DNA from: Streptomyces sp. NBC_00704
Lineage (GTDB): Bacteria > Actinomycetota > Actinomycetes > Streptomycetales > Streptomycetaceae
Direction of reading: 5' to 3'
Assembly (NCBI RefSeq): GCF_036226605.1
Contig: NZ_CP109000.1
Location: forward strand, 4,088,501 to 4,152,500
Length of the DNA stretch: 64,000 nucleotides
This document shows, one piece after another, positions 1 to 8,927 of the stretch (positions are counted from its first letter, which is position 1; each line of letters begins with the position of its first letter). Under the pieces are notes generated by a model. It made no database searches, was not told the DNA's origin, and worked only from the letters and a program-made list of their open reading frames with translations. The translations under genes and the position numbers were made by a program.

Positions 1-1
1 G

Positions 2-511
2 ATCGAAGAGCCGGGGAGCACCCCCGAGGACGCCCTCGCAGCTCCACTCGCAGGGCGACGCGCCAAGATCGTCTACCGGTTGACGGCGGAGGGCAAGGAG
101 CACTTCGAGGAGCTCCTCTCCCAGACGGGTCCCGACGCGTACGAGGACGAGACCTTCGCCGCTCGTTTCGCCTTCTTCGGCCAGACGTCGCGCGATGTCC
201 GCATGCGCGTACTGGAGGGCCGGCGCAGCCGGCTGGAGGAGCGTCTGGAGAAGATGCGCGCCTCCCTGGCGCGCACGCGGGAGCGCCTCGACGACTACAC
301 GCTTGAGCTCCAGCGCCACGGAATGGAGTCCGTGGAGCGCGAAGTGCGCTGGCTGAACGAGCTCATCGAGAGCGAGCGGGCCGGACGGGACCTGAAGGGT
401 CCACCGTCCGGGGGGCCCGCTCAGCAGCACAACACATCTGGATCGACGGGCGGCCTGCCCCGCCCCGGGGACACCCCCGGGGCGGATACGCCCGACGAAA
501 CCGCCACGTGA
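2..511 (+). CDS. PadR-family transcriptional regulator, C-terminal part (5' truncated by window edge)
   Basis: The frame is open from base 2 to a TGA at 511 and gives 169 residues; the N-terminal winged helix is mostly outside the window. What remains starts at the end of the DNA-binding wing (KIVYRLTAEGKEHF) and continues into a charged, helical C-terminal region (residues about 60-115, rich in Arg/Glu/Leu) followed by a Gly/Pro-rich tail. This layout is typical of PadR regulators that dimerise through a C-terminal helix bundle. It sits just upstream of the inositol-phosphate synthase gene, as a PadR gene does in S. coelicolor, so it may control that gene; that role is inferred from position only. 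Confidence 0.8.
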   Translation: MEEPGSTPEDALAAPLAGRRAKIVYRLTAEGKEHFEELLSQTGPDAYEDETFAARFAFFGQTSRDVRMRVLEGRRSRLEERLEKMRASLARTRERLDDYTLELQRHGMESVEREVRWLNELIESERAGRDLKGPPSGGPAQQHNTSGSTGGLPRPGDTPGADTPDETAT

Positions 512-555
512 GCGCCCATTCAGGGCCTCACTCGTACACACAGGGAGCAACCGGA

Positions 556-1638
556 ATGGGTTCGGTTCGCGTAGCCATCGTCGGCGTGGGCAACTGCGCG
601 GCGTCGCTGGTGCAGGGCGTCGAGTACTACAAGGACGCCGACCCGGCGACCAAGGTCCCGGGCCTGATGCATGTGCAGTTCGGGGACTACCACGTCGGTG
701 ACGTCGAGTTCGTCGCCGCCTTCGACGTCGACGCGAAGAAGGTCGGCCTCGACCTCTCGGACGCCATCGGTGCCAGCGAGAACAACACCATCAAGATCTG
801 CGACGTCCCGAACAAGGGCGTCACGGTCCAGCGCGGTCACACCCTCGACGGTCTCGGCAAGTACTACCGCGAGACCATCGAGGAGTCCGCGGAGACCCCG
901 GTCGACGTGGTGAAGATCCTCAAGGACAAGCAGGTCGACGTCCTCGTCTGCTACCTGCCCGTCGGTTCGGAGAACGCGGCGAAGTTCTACGCCCAGGCCG
1001 CCATCGACGCCAAGGTCGCCTTCGTCAACGCCCTCCCGGTCTTCATCGCCGGCACCAAGGAGTGGGCGGACAAGTTCACCGAGGCGGGCGTCCCGATCGT
1101 CGGCGACGACATCAAGTCCCAGGTCGGCGCCACCATCACGCACCGCGTGATGGCGAAGCTGTTCGAGGACCGCGGTGTCCGTCTCGAGCGCACCATGCAG
1201 CTCAACGTCGGCGGCAACATGGACTTCAAGAACATGCTGGAGCGCGACCGTCTCGAGTCCAAGAAGATCTCGAAGACGCAGGCCGTCACCTCGCAGATCC
1301 CCGACCGCGACCTGGGCGAGAAGAACGTCCACATCGGTCCGTCGGACTACGTGGCCTGGCTGGACGACCGCAAGTGGGCGTACGTCCGCCTCGAGGGTCG
1401 CGCCTTCGGTGACGTCCCGCTGAACCTGGAGTACAAGCTCGAGGTCTGGGACTCCCCGAACTCCGCGGGTGTCATCATCGACGCCCTGCGCGCCGCGAAG
1501 ATCGCCAAGGACCGCGGCATCGGCGGCCCGATCCTGTCGGCGTCGAGCTACTTCATGAAGTCCCCGCCGGTGCAGTACTTCGACGACGAGGCCTACGCCA
1601 ACGTCGAGAAGTTCATCCGCGGCGAGGTCGAGCGCTAA
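556..1638 (+). CDS. ino1: Inositol-3-phosphate synthase
   Basis: A cytoplasmic NAD-dependent enzyme of 360 residues that converts glucose-6-phosphate to myo-inositol-3-phosphate, the first step towards phosphatidylinositol and mycothiol in actinobacteria. The Rossmann motif VGVGNCAASLVQGVEYY is near the N-terminus, and conserved blocks such as GDDIKSQVGATITHR and NVGGNMDFKNM follow. The ATG at 556 is chosen because GGGAG lies 8 nt before it and the length matches actinobacterial Ino1. An upstream in-frame GTG at 508 overlaps the PadR stop codon but has no better ribosome site. A strong terminator follows at 1681. Confidence 0.95.
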   Translation: MGSVRVAIVGVGNCAASLVQGVEYYKDADPATKVPGLMHVQFGDYHVGDVEFVAAFDVDAKKVGLDLSDAIGASENNTIKICDVPNKGVTVQRGHTLDGLGKYYRETIEESAETPVDVVKILKDKQVDVLVCYLPVGSENAAKFYAQAAIDAKVAFVNALPVFIAGTKEWADKFTEAGVPIVGDDIKSQVGATITHRVMAKLFEDRGVRLERTMQLNVGGNMDFKNMLERDRLESKKISKTQAVTSQIPDRDLGEKNVHIGPSDYVAWLDDRKWAYVRLEGRAFGDVPLNLEYKLEVWDSPNSAGVIIDALRAAKIAKDRGIGGPILSASSYFMKSPPVQYFDDEAYANVEKFIRGEVER

Positions 1639-1680
1639 CCCGACCCCGTACGGAAAATTCGCTCCTGCCAGGGCTGAGAA

Positions 1681-1709
1681 GGGTCCCCGGGTCCATGACC
1701 CGGGGACCC
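1681..1709 (+). terminator. Rho-independent-type hairpin after ino1
   Basis: A perfect inverted repeat with a 13-bp stem (GGGTCCCCGGGTC with GACCCGGGGACCC) and a 3-nt CAT loop lies 43 bp after the ino1 stop and before the MFS gene. There is no T tract, which is usual for Streptomyces terminators. Confidence 0.8.
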
Positions 1710-1732
1710 TCCCCGTATGTGAGGCTGTGCCC

Positions 1733-3007
1733 ATGGCCGCCCGTGATCTGCGTGTTCTGCTGAGCCTGAGGAACTTCCGGCGACTGCTCGCCGTACGGCT
1801 GCTCTCCCAGTGCGCGGACGGCGTCTATCAGGTGGCGCTCGCCACGTACGTCGTGTTCTCGCCGGAGAAGCAGACCTCGGCCACCGCGGTCGCCTCGGCC
1901 ATGGCGGTCCTGCTGCTGCCCTACTCGCTGGTCGGCCCCTTCGCGGGCGTCCTGCTGGACCGTTGGCGCCGCCGACAAGTGCTCCTGCACGGCAACCTCT
2001 TGCGTGCCCTGCTGGCGTCGATGACAGCCGTTCTGATGGTCAGCCAGGTTCCCGACCAGCTTTTCTACGCCTCGGCGCTCTGCGTGACCGCGGTCAACCG
2101 TTTCGTCCTGGCCGGACTGTCGGCTGCTCTGCCGCGTGTCGTCGACGGCGAACGCCTGGTGATGGCCAACTCGGTTTCGCCTACGGCCGGAACGCTGGCG
2201 GCGGTCGCGGGCGGCGGTCTCGCCTTCGTCGTCCGGCTGGCGGTCGCGGACACCGACGCGGCCGTGGTGCTGCTGGCGTGCGCGCTGTACCTGTGCGCCG
2301 CGCTGGTCGCCCTGTCGATGGCCGTGGATCTGCTCGGTCCCGACGAAGGTCCCGGCAGGCTGCGGCTGACGGCCGCTCTGCGGGGCACCGTTCGCGGCCT
2401 TTCGGCCGGCGTGCGTCACCTCGCCGAACCCCGGCGCGCGGAGGCCGCCGGGGCCCTCGCCGCGATCTCGCTGATGCGGTTCTGCTACGGCGCCCTGACC
2501 GTCATGCTGCTGATGCTGTGCCGGTACGCCTGGTCGTCCGACCCAAACGACGGGCTGGCCCTTCTGGGGCTGGCGGTGGGGATCTCCGGCGCCGGCTTCT
2601 TCGTCGCCGCGGTGGTGACCCCGTGGGTGACGGAGAGACTCGGTCCCCTCGGCTGGATCACCGCCTGCGCGGCGGTCGCCGCCGTACTGGAACTCGTCCT
2701 GATGCTTCCGTTCGCCCAGCTCCCCACGTTCGTCGCCGCGTTCGTGCTGGGGCTGGTCACCCAGGGCGCGAAAATCTCCACCGACACCGTCGTCCAGGCC
2801 CGCGTGGAGGACGGCTTCCGCGGCCGGATCTTCGCTCTCTACGACGTCCTGTTCAACGTCGCCTTCGTCGGCGCTGCGGCTGTCGCCGCCCTGATGCTGC
2901 CCGCTGACGGACGCTCACCCGCACTCGTGGTCACGGTCGCCGTTATCTACGGAGCGGTTGCTGGCACTATGGCCCGCTTTGCGCGCGGGCGAGTGTCACA
3001 TCAATGA
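1733..3007 (+). CDS. MFS transporter
   Basis: An integral membrane protein of 424 residues from the ATG at 1733 (a GTG at 1727 is two codons upstream; GAGG at 1721-1724 suits the ATG better). It has about twelve hydrophobic segments and the MFS loop-2/3-type motif LLDRWRRRQVL near residue 80. The substrate is unknown. It lies at the position of SCO3898 in S. coelicolor, downstream of ino1 but separated from it by a terminator, so it is probably transcribed on its own. Confidence 0.85.
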   Translation: MAARDLRVLLSLRNFRRLLAVRLLSQCADGVYQVALATYVVFSPEKQTSATAVASAMAVLLLPYSLVGPFAGVLLDRWRRRQVLLHGNLLRALLASMTAVLMVSQVPDQLFYASALCVTAVNRFVLAGLSAALPRVVDGERLVMANSVSPTAGTLAAVAGGGLAFVVRLAVADTDAAVVLLACALYLCAALVALSMAVDLLGPDEGPGRLRLTAALRGTVRGLSAGVRHLAEPRRAEAAGALAAISLMRFCYGALTVMLLMLCRYAWSSDPNDGLALLGLAVGISGAGFFVAAVVTPWVTERLGPLGWITACAAVAAVLELVLMLPFAQLPTFVAAFVLGLVTQGAKISTDTVVQARVEDGFRGRIFALYDVLFNVAFVGAAAVAALMLPADGRSPALVVTVAVIYGAVAGTMARFARGRVSHQ

Positions 3008-3116
3008 CACAGACGCCCTCTCGGTTACAAGGTTGTCAGTGGGGCCCGGTAACTTACGTGCGTCTTACTTCGCGAGTGATTTCGCGCCACGTCCAGATTT
3101 CTAGGGGGACCCCCAA

Positions 3117-3632
3117 GTGTCGACTCCGCCGCCCCAGGGCCAGAACCCGTTCGCGCAGCCGGGCCAGCAGCCCTACGGCCAGCCCCAGGGTCAGGCTCCG
3201 TACCCGCCGCAGGGCGGCTACCCCCAGCAGCCCGGTCAGCCCGGCTACCCCACCGCCCCTTATGGCGCGGTCCCGCCGGAGCAGCCCCGCCGCAAGGTCA
3301 GCTTCAAGCTGGTCATGAAGGTGGTCGTTGTCATCGCGGTCATCGGTGCGGCCATTGGCGGCTACATATCAAGCCAGGACGACGCCAAGACGGCGGCTGT
3401 CGGCGACTGCATGCACCGTGGCAACAGCGACAACAACAACCCGGACCTCGAGGTCGTCAAGTGCGACTCGTCGCAGGCGCAGTACATCGTGCTGGCCAAG
3501 GTCAAGGGCACGTACTCGCGCATCTCGGCTGACACCAAGTGCCAGGCAGAGGCCAAGGACTTCCAGTACTCGTACACCGAGAGCGGCAAGCGCGACAACT
3601 TCCTGTTGTGCTTGAAGGACTACTCGAAGTAA
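3117..3632 (+). CDS. LppU/SCO3897-family membrane protein
   Basis: A 171-residue protein starting at a GTG preceded by AGGGGGA. Residues 1-60 are a Pro/Gln/Gly/Tyr-rich cytoplasmic stretch, residues 63-85 form one transmembrane helix, and the rest is a small extracytoplasmic domain with four Cys (DCMH, KCDS, KCQA, LCLK) that could form two disulfides. This matches the LppU/SCO3897 family, whose function is not known. There is no lipobox, so despite the family name this copy looks membrane-anchored rather than lipidated. Confidence 0.8.
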   Translation: MSTPPPQGQNPFAQPGQQPYGQPQGQAPYPPQGGYPQQPGQPGYPTAPYGAVPPEQPRRKVSFKLVMKVVVVIAVIGAAIGGYISSQDDAKTAAVGDCMHRGNSDNNNPDLEVVKCDSSQAQYIVLAKVKGTYSRISADTKCQAEAKDFQYSYTESGKRDNFLLCLKDYSK

Positions 3633-3652
3633 GGCAGCTGTATCGAGACGAT

Positions 3653-3666
3653 GTTTCACGTGAAAC
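3653..3666. promoter_or_regulatory. parS: parS site 1
   Basis: A perfect GTTTCACGTGAAAC, the Streptomyces ParB-binding palindrome, 20 bp after the LppU-like gene. Confidence 0.95.
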
Positions 3667-3683
3667 ATCCGCACTGGCACCTC

Positions 3684-3718
3684 AAGGGCGTCGCACAGGA
3701 CTCACGTGCGACGCTCTT
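3684..3718 (+). terminator. Hairpin terminator after the LppU-like gene
   Basis: GCGTCGCAC (3688-3696) pairs with GTGCGACGC (3706-3714) across a 9-nt loop. The stem is extended by AAGG/TCTT with one G-T pair, and a short T-rich tail follows. Confidence 0.6.
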
Positions 3719-3909
3719 GTATGGCCGGCGGTAGCGCAGAGTCTGCGACTCTCGCCTCACACCGACCTCTGAGCTTCCTCAACTCGCTTGTCCCTCAAGC
3801 CACTCGGGCGACAAGATCGATGTGTGCGGATCTGACCAGTCCGCCAGGCATGCCAGAGGGAAGCCTCTGAACGGCCCTGTCTTTCACATCGCATCAAGGG
3901 GGAACAACC

Positions 3910-4665
3910 ATGAAACTGCGCACCCTCAGAGCGCTCGGAGCAACGGCCGCAACCGTGGCGGTGCTCGCGGGAACCGCTACCCAGGTGGCGGCCGCAGAGC
4001 CTGTCACCGCGAATGCATTCGCCAGCCCGACCGCGTACGCCGACTACCTGGAGCATTCAAAAGAAGAAGGCTCCCGCGCTACCCTTGCTGCGTTTCAGGC
4101 TCTCTCGCCGGACAAGCAGAGCCAATTCCTGCACTACCTCCAGGACCCTTCTCTGTACAAGGACTTCCTCACCGCGAGCACCGACGAGCCGAGCAACGTC
4201 ACTGCTCTCACCACGAACATCAATCGGACCGTCCCACTCCGAAACGGCGACATCACCTTCGAGTCCGAGAGCGTCGTCAGTGCACCCTCGGCCGCCGCAG
4301 GTGGTGCGTTGCCCGTAGGTAACCACGAGGTGAAGCGCAGGAACACGATCAGAGTTTTGGGCATCCCTGCCCTGTCGCTCAGCATCTGGGTCCAGTTTCA
4401 CAGCAACGGGAGTGACATCACCGAGGTGATCGACGCCGACGGCGCCTCACAGAGGGTGGGCCTCGTGATCGTCTCCAAGGAGAAGGCGAAGAAGTCTCGC
4501 GGTACTCAGCAGTTCTGCCGACGGGGCGCAAGCTGCGTGGGCGGCCACACAGCGATCGCCTCGATAATCTGGAACGTCTCGAGCACCACCTTCGCGTTTG
4601 ACAAGAAGCAGACGCTCACGGTCAGCCGCAACGGCACCGGGACCGCCTCTCTGAAGAACGTGTAA
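3910..4665 (+). CDS. Secreted protein of unknown function
   Basis: A 251-residue protein with a clear Sec signal peptide (KLRTLR, then a hydrophobic core, with likely cleavage after VAAA near residue 29). I do not recognise the mature part. It begins with a helical segment (YADYLEHSKEEGSRATL), has a beta-rich middle, and ends with a two-Cys element (FCRRGASC). The ATG is preceded by AAGGGGGA. Codon choice is less GC-biased than in neighbours, and I know of no counterpart at this position in the S. coelicolor block, so it is probably an acquired gene. It lies exactly between two parS sites and runs towards the parS-bearing terminator shared with cca. Confidence 0.75.
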   Translation: MKLRTLRALGATAATVAVLAGTATQVAAAEPVTANAFASPTAYADYLEHSKEEGSRATLAAFQALSPDKQSQFLHYLQDPSLYKDFLTASTDEPSNVTALTTNINRTVPLRNGDITFESESVVSAPSAAAGGALPVGNHEVKRRNTIRVLGIPALSLSIWVQFHSNGSDITEVIDADGASQRVGLVIVSKEKAKKSRGTQQFCRRGASCVGGHTAIASIIWNVSSTTFAFDKKQTLTVSRNGTGTASLKNV

Positions 4666-4711
4666 GCCCGACGGGTCACGCCTACGCGCGGCTCGACGCA
4701 CAGCGGCGACA

Positions 4712-4761
4712 GGTTGAAAGGGCGGGCATGTTTCACGTGAAACATGCCCGCCCTTTCAACC
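4712..4761. terminator. 50-bp perfect palindrome: bidirectional terminator with parS at its centre
   Basis: Bases 4712-4761 form an uninterrupted palindrome centred between 4736 and 4737. The arms read GGTTGAAAGGGCGGGCAT and its complement, around a central parS. It lies between the secreted-protein gene (stop at 4665) and the convergent cca gene (stop begins at 4763), so it can terminate both. Confidence 0.8.
4730..4743. promoter_or_regulatory. parS: parS site 2, inside the terminator palindrome
   Basis: A perfect GTTTCACGTGAAAC forming the apex of the 50-bp palindrome. Confidence 0.95.
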
Positions 4762-4762
4762 G

Positions 4763-6229
4763 TCAGCCCTGCTCGGCCCACCACTCCTTGAGGGCCGCCA
4801 CCGCTGCGTCATACTCCATCGGGCCGTTCTCCAGCCGCAGTTCCAACAGGTGCTTGTAGGCCTTGCCGATGGCGGGGCCGGGGCCGACGCCCAGGATCTC
4901 CATGATCTGGTTGCCGTCCAGGTCGGGACGGATCGCGTCCAGCTCCTCCCGCTCCTTCAGCTGGGAGATGCGCTCCTCCAGGCCGTCGTAAGCGCGGGAG
5001 AGGGTGGCCGCCTTGCGCTTGTTGCGCGTCGTGCAGTCCGAGCGCGTCAGCTTGTGGAGCCGTTCGAGCAGCGGCCCCGCGTCCCGTACATAGCGGCGCA
5101 CAGCGGAGTCCGTCCACTCGCCCGTGCCGTACCCGTGGAAGCGCAGGTGGAGTTCGACCAGGCGGGAGACGTCCTTCACCAGCTCGTTGGAGTACTTCAG
5201 CGCCGTCATCCGCTTCTTCGTCATCTTGGCGCCCACCACTTCGTGGTGGTGGAACGAGACGCGGCCGTCCTTCTCGAAGCGGCGGGTGCGGGGCTTGCCG
5301 ATGTCGTGCAGCAGAGCGGCGAGCCGCAGGACGAGGTCGGGCCCTTCTTCTTCCAGCGCGATGGCCTGCTCGAGAACGATCAGGGTGTGCTCGTAGACGT
5401 CCTTGTGCCGGTGGTGCTCGTCGCTCTCCAACCGCAGCGCGGGCAGCTCGGGCAGCACCCGCTCGGCGATGCCGGTGTCGACCAGCAGCGAGAGTCCCTT
5501 GCGCGGGTGCGCGGAGAGGATCAGCTTGTTCAGCTCGTCCCTGACCCGCTCGGCCGAGACGATCTCGATGCGGTCGGACATCTCCTTCATGGCCGTGACG
5601 ACGTCCGCGGCGACCTCGAAGTCGAGCTGGGCGGCGAAGCGGGCGGCGCGCATCATGCGCAGCGGGTCGTCCGAGAAGGACTCCTCCGGGGTGCCCGGGG
5701 TACGCAGCACACGTGCCGCCAGGTCACCGAGGCCCCCGTGCGGGTCGATGAACTCCTTCTCCGGCAGGGCCACCGCCATGGCGTTCACCGTGAAGTCGCG
5801 CCGCACGAGATCCTGCTCGATGCTGTCTCCGTAGGAGACCTCGGGCTTGCGCGAGGTGCGGTCGTACGCCTCCGAGCGGTAGGTGGTGACCTCGATCTGG
5901 AAGGACCGGTCGACGTCCCCGACCCGGGCCTCCTTCTGGACACCGACCGTACCGAAGGCGATCCCGACCTCCCACACGGAGTCCCCCCACGGCCGGACGA
6001 TCTTCAGGACGTCCTCGGGCCGGGCGTCCGTCGTGAAGTCCAGGTCATTGCCGAGCCGGCCGAGCAGCGCGTCCCGGACCGAGCCGCCGACCAGGGCGAG
6101 GGAGAACCCGGCCTCCTGGAAGCGGCGGGCGAGGTCGTCGGCGACAGGGGCGACCCGCAGCAATTCACTCACCGCGCGGTGCTGCACCTGGCTGAGGGCA
6201 CTGAGATTGTCTTCGTTGGCGTTCGGCAC
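4763..6229 (-). CDS. cca: CCA tRNA nucleotidyltransferase (poly(A) polymerase family)
   Basis: A 488-residue cytoplasmic enzyme that adds or repairs the 3' CCA of tRNAs; two of the three tRNA genes in this window lack an encoded CCA. The nucleotidyltransferase head shows GGSVRDALLG (about residues 47-56) and the metal-binding DLDF motif, followed by the family block RRDFTVNAMA. A C-terminal HD domain (LLHDIGKPRTRR) is present, as is usual in actinobacterial members. The start is a GTG at 6229. It is divergent from the DUF6049 gene with a 257-bp promoter gap, an arrangement conserved in mycobacteria (pcnA next to Rv3909). Confidence 0.95.
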   Translation of the reverse strand: MPNANEDNLSALSQVQHRAVSELLRVAPVADDLARRFQEAGFSLALVGGSVRDALLGRLGNDLDFTTDARPEDVLKIVRPWGDSVWEVGIAFGTVGVQKEARVGDVDRSFQIEVTTYRSEAYDRTSRKPEVSYGDSIEQDLVRRDFTVNAMAVALPEKEFIDPHGGLGDLAARVLRTPGTPEESFSDDPLRMMRAARFAAQLDFEVAADVVTAMKEMSDRIEIVSAERVRDELNKLILSAHPRKGLSLLVDTGIAERVLPELPALRLESDEHHRHKDVYEHTLIVLEQAIALEEEGPDLVLRLAALLHDIGKPRTRRFEKDGRVSFHHHEVVGAKMTKKRMTALKYSNELVKDVSRLVELHLRFHGYGTGEWTDSAVRRYVRDAGPLLERLHKLTRSDCTTRNKRKAATLSRAYDGLEERISQLKEREELDAIRPDLDGNQIMEILGVGPGPAIGKAYKHLLELRLENGPMEYDAAVAALKEWWAEQG

Positions 6230-6486
6230 AACAAAAGAGGGTACGTGGCCGCGCGAACCGGAGCCGCCCCTATGAGCGACGCCGGGCGGCCCTGTCGGCA
6301 GGGCCGCAGGGCAGGTTTTCGACCGTTTGAGAACCGCTGCTCCTTATACCCGCACATAGCAGATGAATCGACCGCCGCTCGCGATCTCGTGGAGCAGTCC
6401 GCGGCACTTCCCCTCAGCGCGCATCGTTACGATGCGTGGACGCACATTCCGACGACCACTGACGACGACGAGGGACGGGCGAGCGC

Positions 6487-8883
6487 GTGGCCGAGGCGGC
6501 AGACTTTCCGGGGATGACTCCCTCACCTGCCCGCCGGTGGCTGCGGCGCACCGGCGCACTGCTCGCCGGCGCGCCCCTGCTGGCCGGTCTCCTCCAGCTG
6601 CCCGCCGTCACCGCGCAGGCCGCCGGACAGACCGGTGTCAGAGAGGCCTCCGACACGGGCACGGTCGCCGTCGCCGTCGACTCGCTCAGCCCCAGCGCCC
6701 CGGCCGACGGGGACACCCTGACCGTCTCGGGCACGGTCACCAACAACGGCAAGCAGGCCGTCACGGCCGCCCACGTGGACCTGCAGGTGGGCCAGGCGCT
6801 CGCCACCCGCTCGGCGATCGACAGGGCGGCCAAGCGGGCGGACTCCCTCTCCTCCGACGACGGCGTCACGGTCGGCGGCAAGTACGTCGCCAAGTTCGCC
6901 AAGCTCACGCCCGGCGTGGCCCAGCCCTTCAGCATCTCCGTCCCGGTCGACAAACTCGACCTCGGCAAGGACGGGGTCTACCCGCTGGGGGTCTCCCTCT
7001 CCGGCGAGACGTCCACGCAGCCGTGGGACCGGGTCCTTGGCGTACAGCGCACCTTCCTCCCGTGGCAGGACGGCGAGGCGGACACGCGCACGCCCACGAC
7101 CGTGCTGTGGCCGCTGATGTCCACCGTCCACATGACGGCGGAGACCGGCTCGAACGCACAGCAGACCCCCGTCTTCCTCAACGAGGACCTGGCCAAGGAG
7201 ATCGCCCCCGGCGGCCGCCTGGCCCAGCTGCTGGCCCTGGGCAAGCAGCTCGACGTCACGTGGGTGATCGACCCCGACCTGCTGGCGTCCGTCGACGCCA
7301 TGACCGGCAGCTATCGCATCCGGGGCGCAGGCGACACCACGACGGCCGGCACGCAGCAGGCGGTCGCCAAGCAGTGGCTCGACGAGCTGCAGAGCGCGGT
7401 CACGGGCAAGGAAGTCGTCGCGCTGCCTTTCGCCGACCCCGACCTGGCCTCGCTCGCGCACAACGGCACCGGCGTCGCCGGCTCCCTGAGCCAGCTCAAG
7501 GAAGCCACGGACGTCGCCGCCACCACGGTGGAGACCGTGCTCCACGTGACCCCGAGCACCGACTTCGCCTGGCCGGTGGAAGGCGCCGTCGACCCGTCGA
7601 TCGTCAAGGTCGCCACCTCCGCCGGCGCCGACAAGGTCATCGCCCGCGGCGACAGCCTCGCCGAGACCGGCGACCTCTCCTACACCCCGTCCGCCGCCCG
7701 CCCCATCGGCGGCGGCACCACCGCCGTGGTCGCCGACTCGTGGCTGTCCACGATCTTCGAGGGCGATCTCACGACAGCATCGGCGTCCACGCTCGCCGTG
7801 CAGGAGTTCCTCGCACAGAGTCTGGAGCTGAACCTCCAGACGGACAAGCAGCGCAGCATCGTCGTCGCCCCCCAGCGCATGCCGACCGCCGACCAGGCCC
7901 GCGCACTCGCTGAGGCCGTCACCCGGCTCCAGGGCGGCACCTGGTCGCAGCCCCAGCAGCTCACGGCGGCCGCCAAGGCCAAGCCCGACCCGGCCGCCAG
8001 CACGAAGGTGCCGTCCCGGGCCGCGTACCCGGCGTCGCTGCGCAAGCGGGAGCTGCCCCGGTCGGCGTTCGAGGAGATCGCGGACACCCAGGACAAGCTG
8101 GACAACTTCAAGGTGATCCTCGCCAACGAGGCAAGGGTCGTGACCCCCTTCGGGCGGGCGCTGAACCGGGAGATGTCCACCTCCTGGCGGGGCCGCAGCG
8201 CCGCGGCGAGCGCGTTCCGGGAGGGCGTGCGCGCGTATCTCGACACACTGACCGGACAGGTCAAGCTGATCGACAAGTCGGAGACCAAGCTCTCCGGGCG
8301 CAGCGCCACGATCCCGGTGACCGTGCAGAACAACCTGGTGCAGGGAGTGGACCACCTGGTCCTGAGGCTCACCTCCACCAACCCGACCCGCCTGGAGATC
8401 TCCGGCGAGCCGTACGCGGAGCAGCGGATCACGGTCTCCGGCGGCCATACGACGACGGTGAAGTTCAGCACGTCCGCCAAGGTCAACGGCCAGACGACGG
8501 TGATCGCCCAGCTGTACACCGAGGACGGACAGGAGTACGGGGCGCCGGTCACCTTCGACGTGAAGGTCACCGAGATCACCGCCACGGTGATGCTGGTCAT
8601 CGGCGGCGGCGTCCTGCTCCTGGTGCTGGCCGGCTTCCGCATGTACACCCAGCGCAAGCGCGCCGCCGCCCGCGAGTCCGCGGAAGCCGACGAGGACGGT
8701 CCCGACGAGGGCGAAGGGCCCGCGGACGACCCGCAGGATTCCGCGGCCCCCCAGGACCGTCACACTGAAGAGTCCGGCGCGCAGGCCGGGGCAGACGACG
8801 ATGAGCAGCCGAGTGACGAGAGCCCGGACACCCAAGCGGAAAGCGCAGACCCGTCCGGCACGGGTGAGAGAGTGGACCGTTGA
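6487..8883 (+). CDS. DUF6049 secreted membrane-anchored protein
   Basis: A 798-residue protein. A positively charged N-terminus plus hydrophobic core (LLAGAPLLAGLLQLPAVTA) forms a signal peptide ending near residue 46. A large extracellular part follows, with an Ig-like start and a long alpha/beta middle. One transmembrane helix (about 697-717) and an acidic cytoplasmic tail of about 80 residues complete it. The family is DUF6049, the Streptomyces counterpart of mycobacterial Rv3909. It lies 44 bp before murJ, so the pair is likely co-transcribed and a role in envelope biogenesis is suspected but not shown. The GTG at 6487 is used; an ATG at 6514 is an alternative with a weaker ribosome site. 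Confidence 0.8.
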   Translation: MAEAADFPGMTPSPARRWLRRTGALLAGAPLLAGLLQLPAVTAQAAGQTGVREASDTGTVAVAVDSLSPSAPADGDTLTVSGTVTNNGKQAVTAAHVDLQVGQALATRSAIDRAAKRADSLSSDDGVTVGGKYVAKFAKLTPGVAQPFSISVPVDKLDLGKDGVYPLGVSLSGETSTQPWDRVLGVQRTFLPWQDGEADTRTPTTVLWPLMSTVHMTAETGSNAQQTPVFLNEDLAKEIAPGGRLAQLLALGKQLDVTWVIDPDLLASVDAMTGSYRIRGAGDTTTAGTQQAVAKQWLDELQSAVTGKEVVALPFADPDLASLAHNGTGVAGSLSQLKEATDVAATTVETVLHVTPSTDFAWPVEGAVDPSIVKVATSAGADKVIARGDSLAETGDLSYTPSAARPIGGGTTAVVADSWLSTIFEGDLTTASASTLAVQEFLAQSLELNLQTDKQRSIVVAPQRMPTADQARALAEAVTRLQGGTWSQPQQLTAAAKAKPDPAASTKVPSRAAYPASLRKRELPRSAFEEIADTQDKLDNFKVILANEARVVTPFGRALNREMSTSWRGRSAAASAFREGVRAYLDTLTGQVKLIDKSETKLSGRSATIPVTVQNNLVQGVDHLVLRLTSTNPTRLEISGEPYAEQRITVSGGHTTTVKFSTSAKVNGQTTVIAQLYTEDGQEYGAPVTFDVKVTEITATVMLVIGGGVLLLVLAGFRMYTQRKRAAARESAEADEDGPDEGEGPADDPQDSAAPQDRHTEESGAQAGADDDEQPSDESPDTQAESADPSGTGERVDR

Positions 8884-8927
8884 GGATGTCGTGGCCGGTG
8901 GGCCCGGGACGATGAGGTGGGGTAGCC

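Noticed and set aside
6523..8835. 770-codon minus-strand frame opposite the DUF6049 gene
   Set aside because: Composition is that of an antisense shadow, and it lacks a ribosome site; the plus-strand protein has a signal peptide and transmembrane helix.
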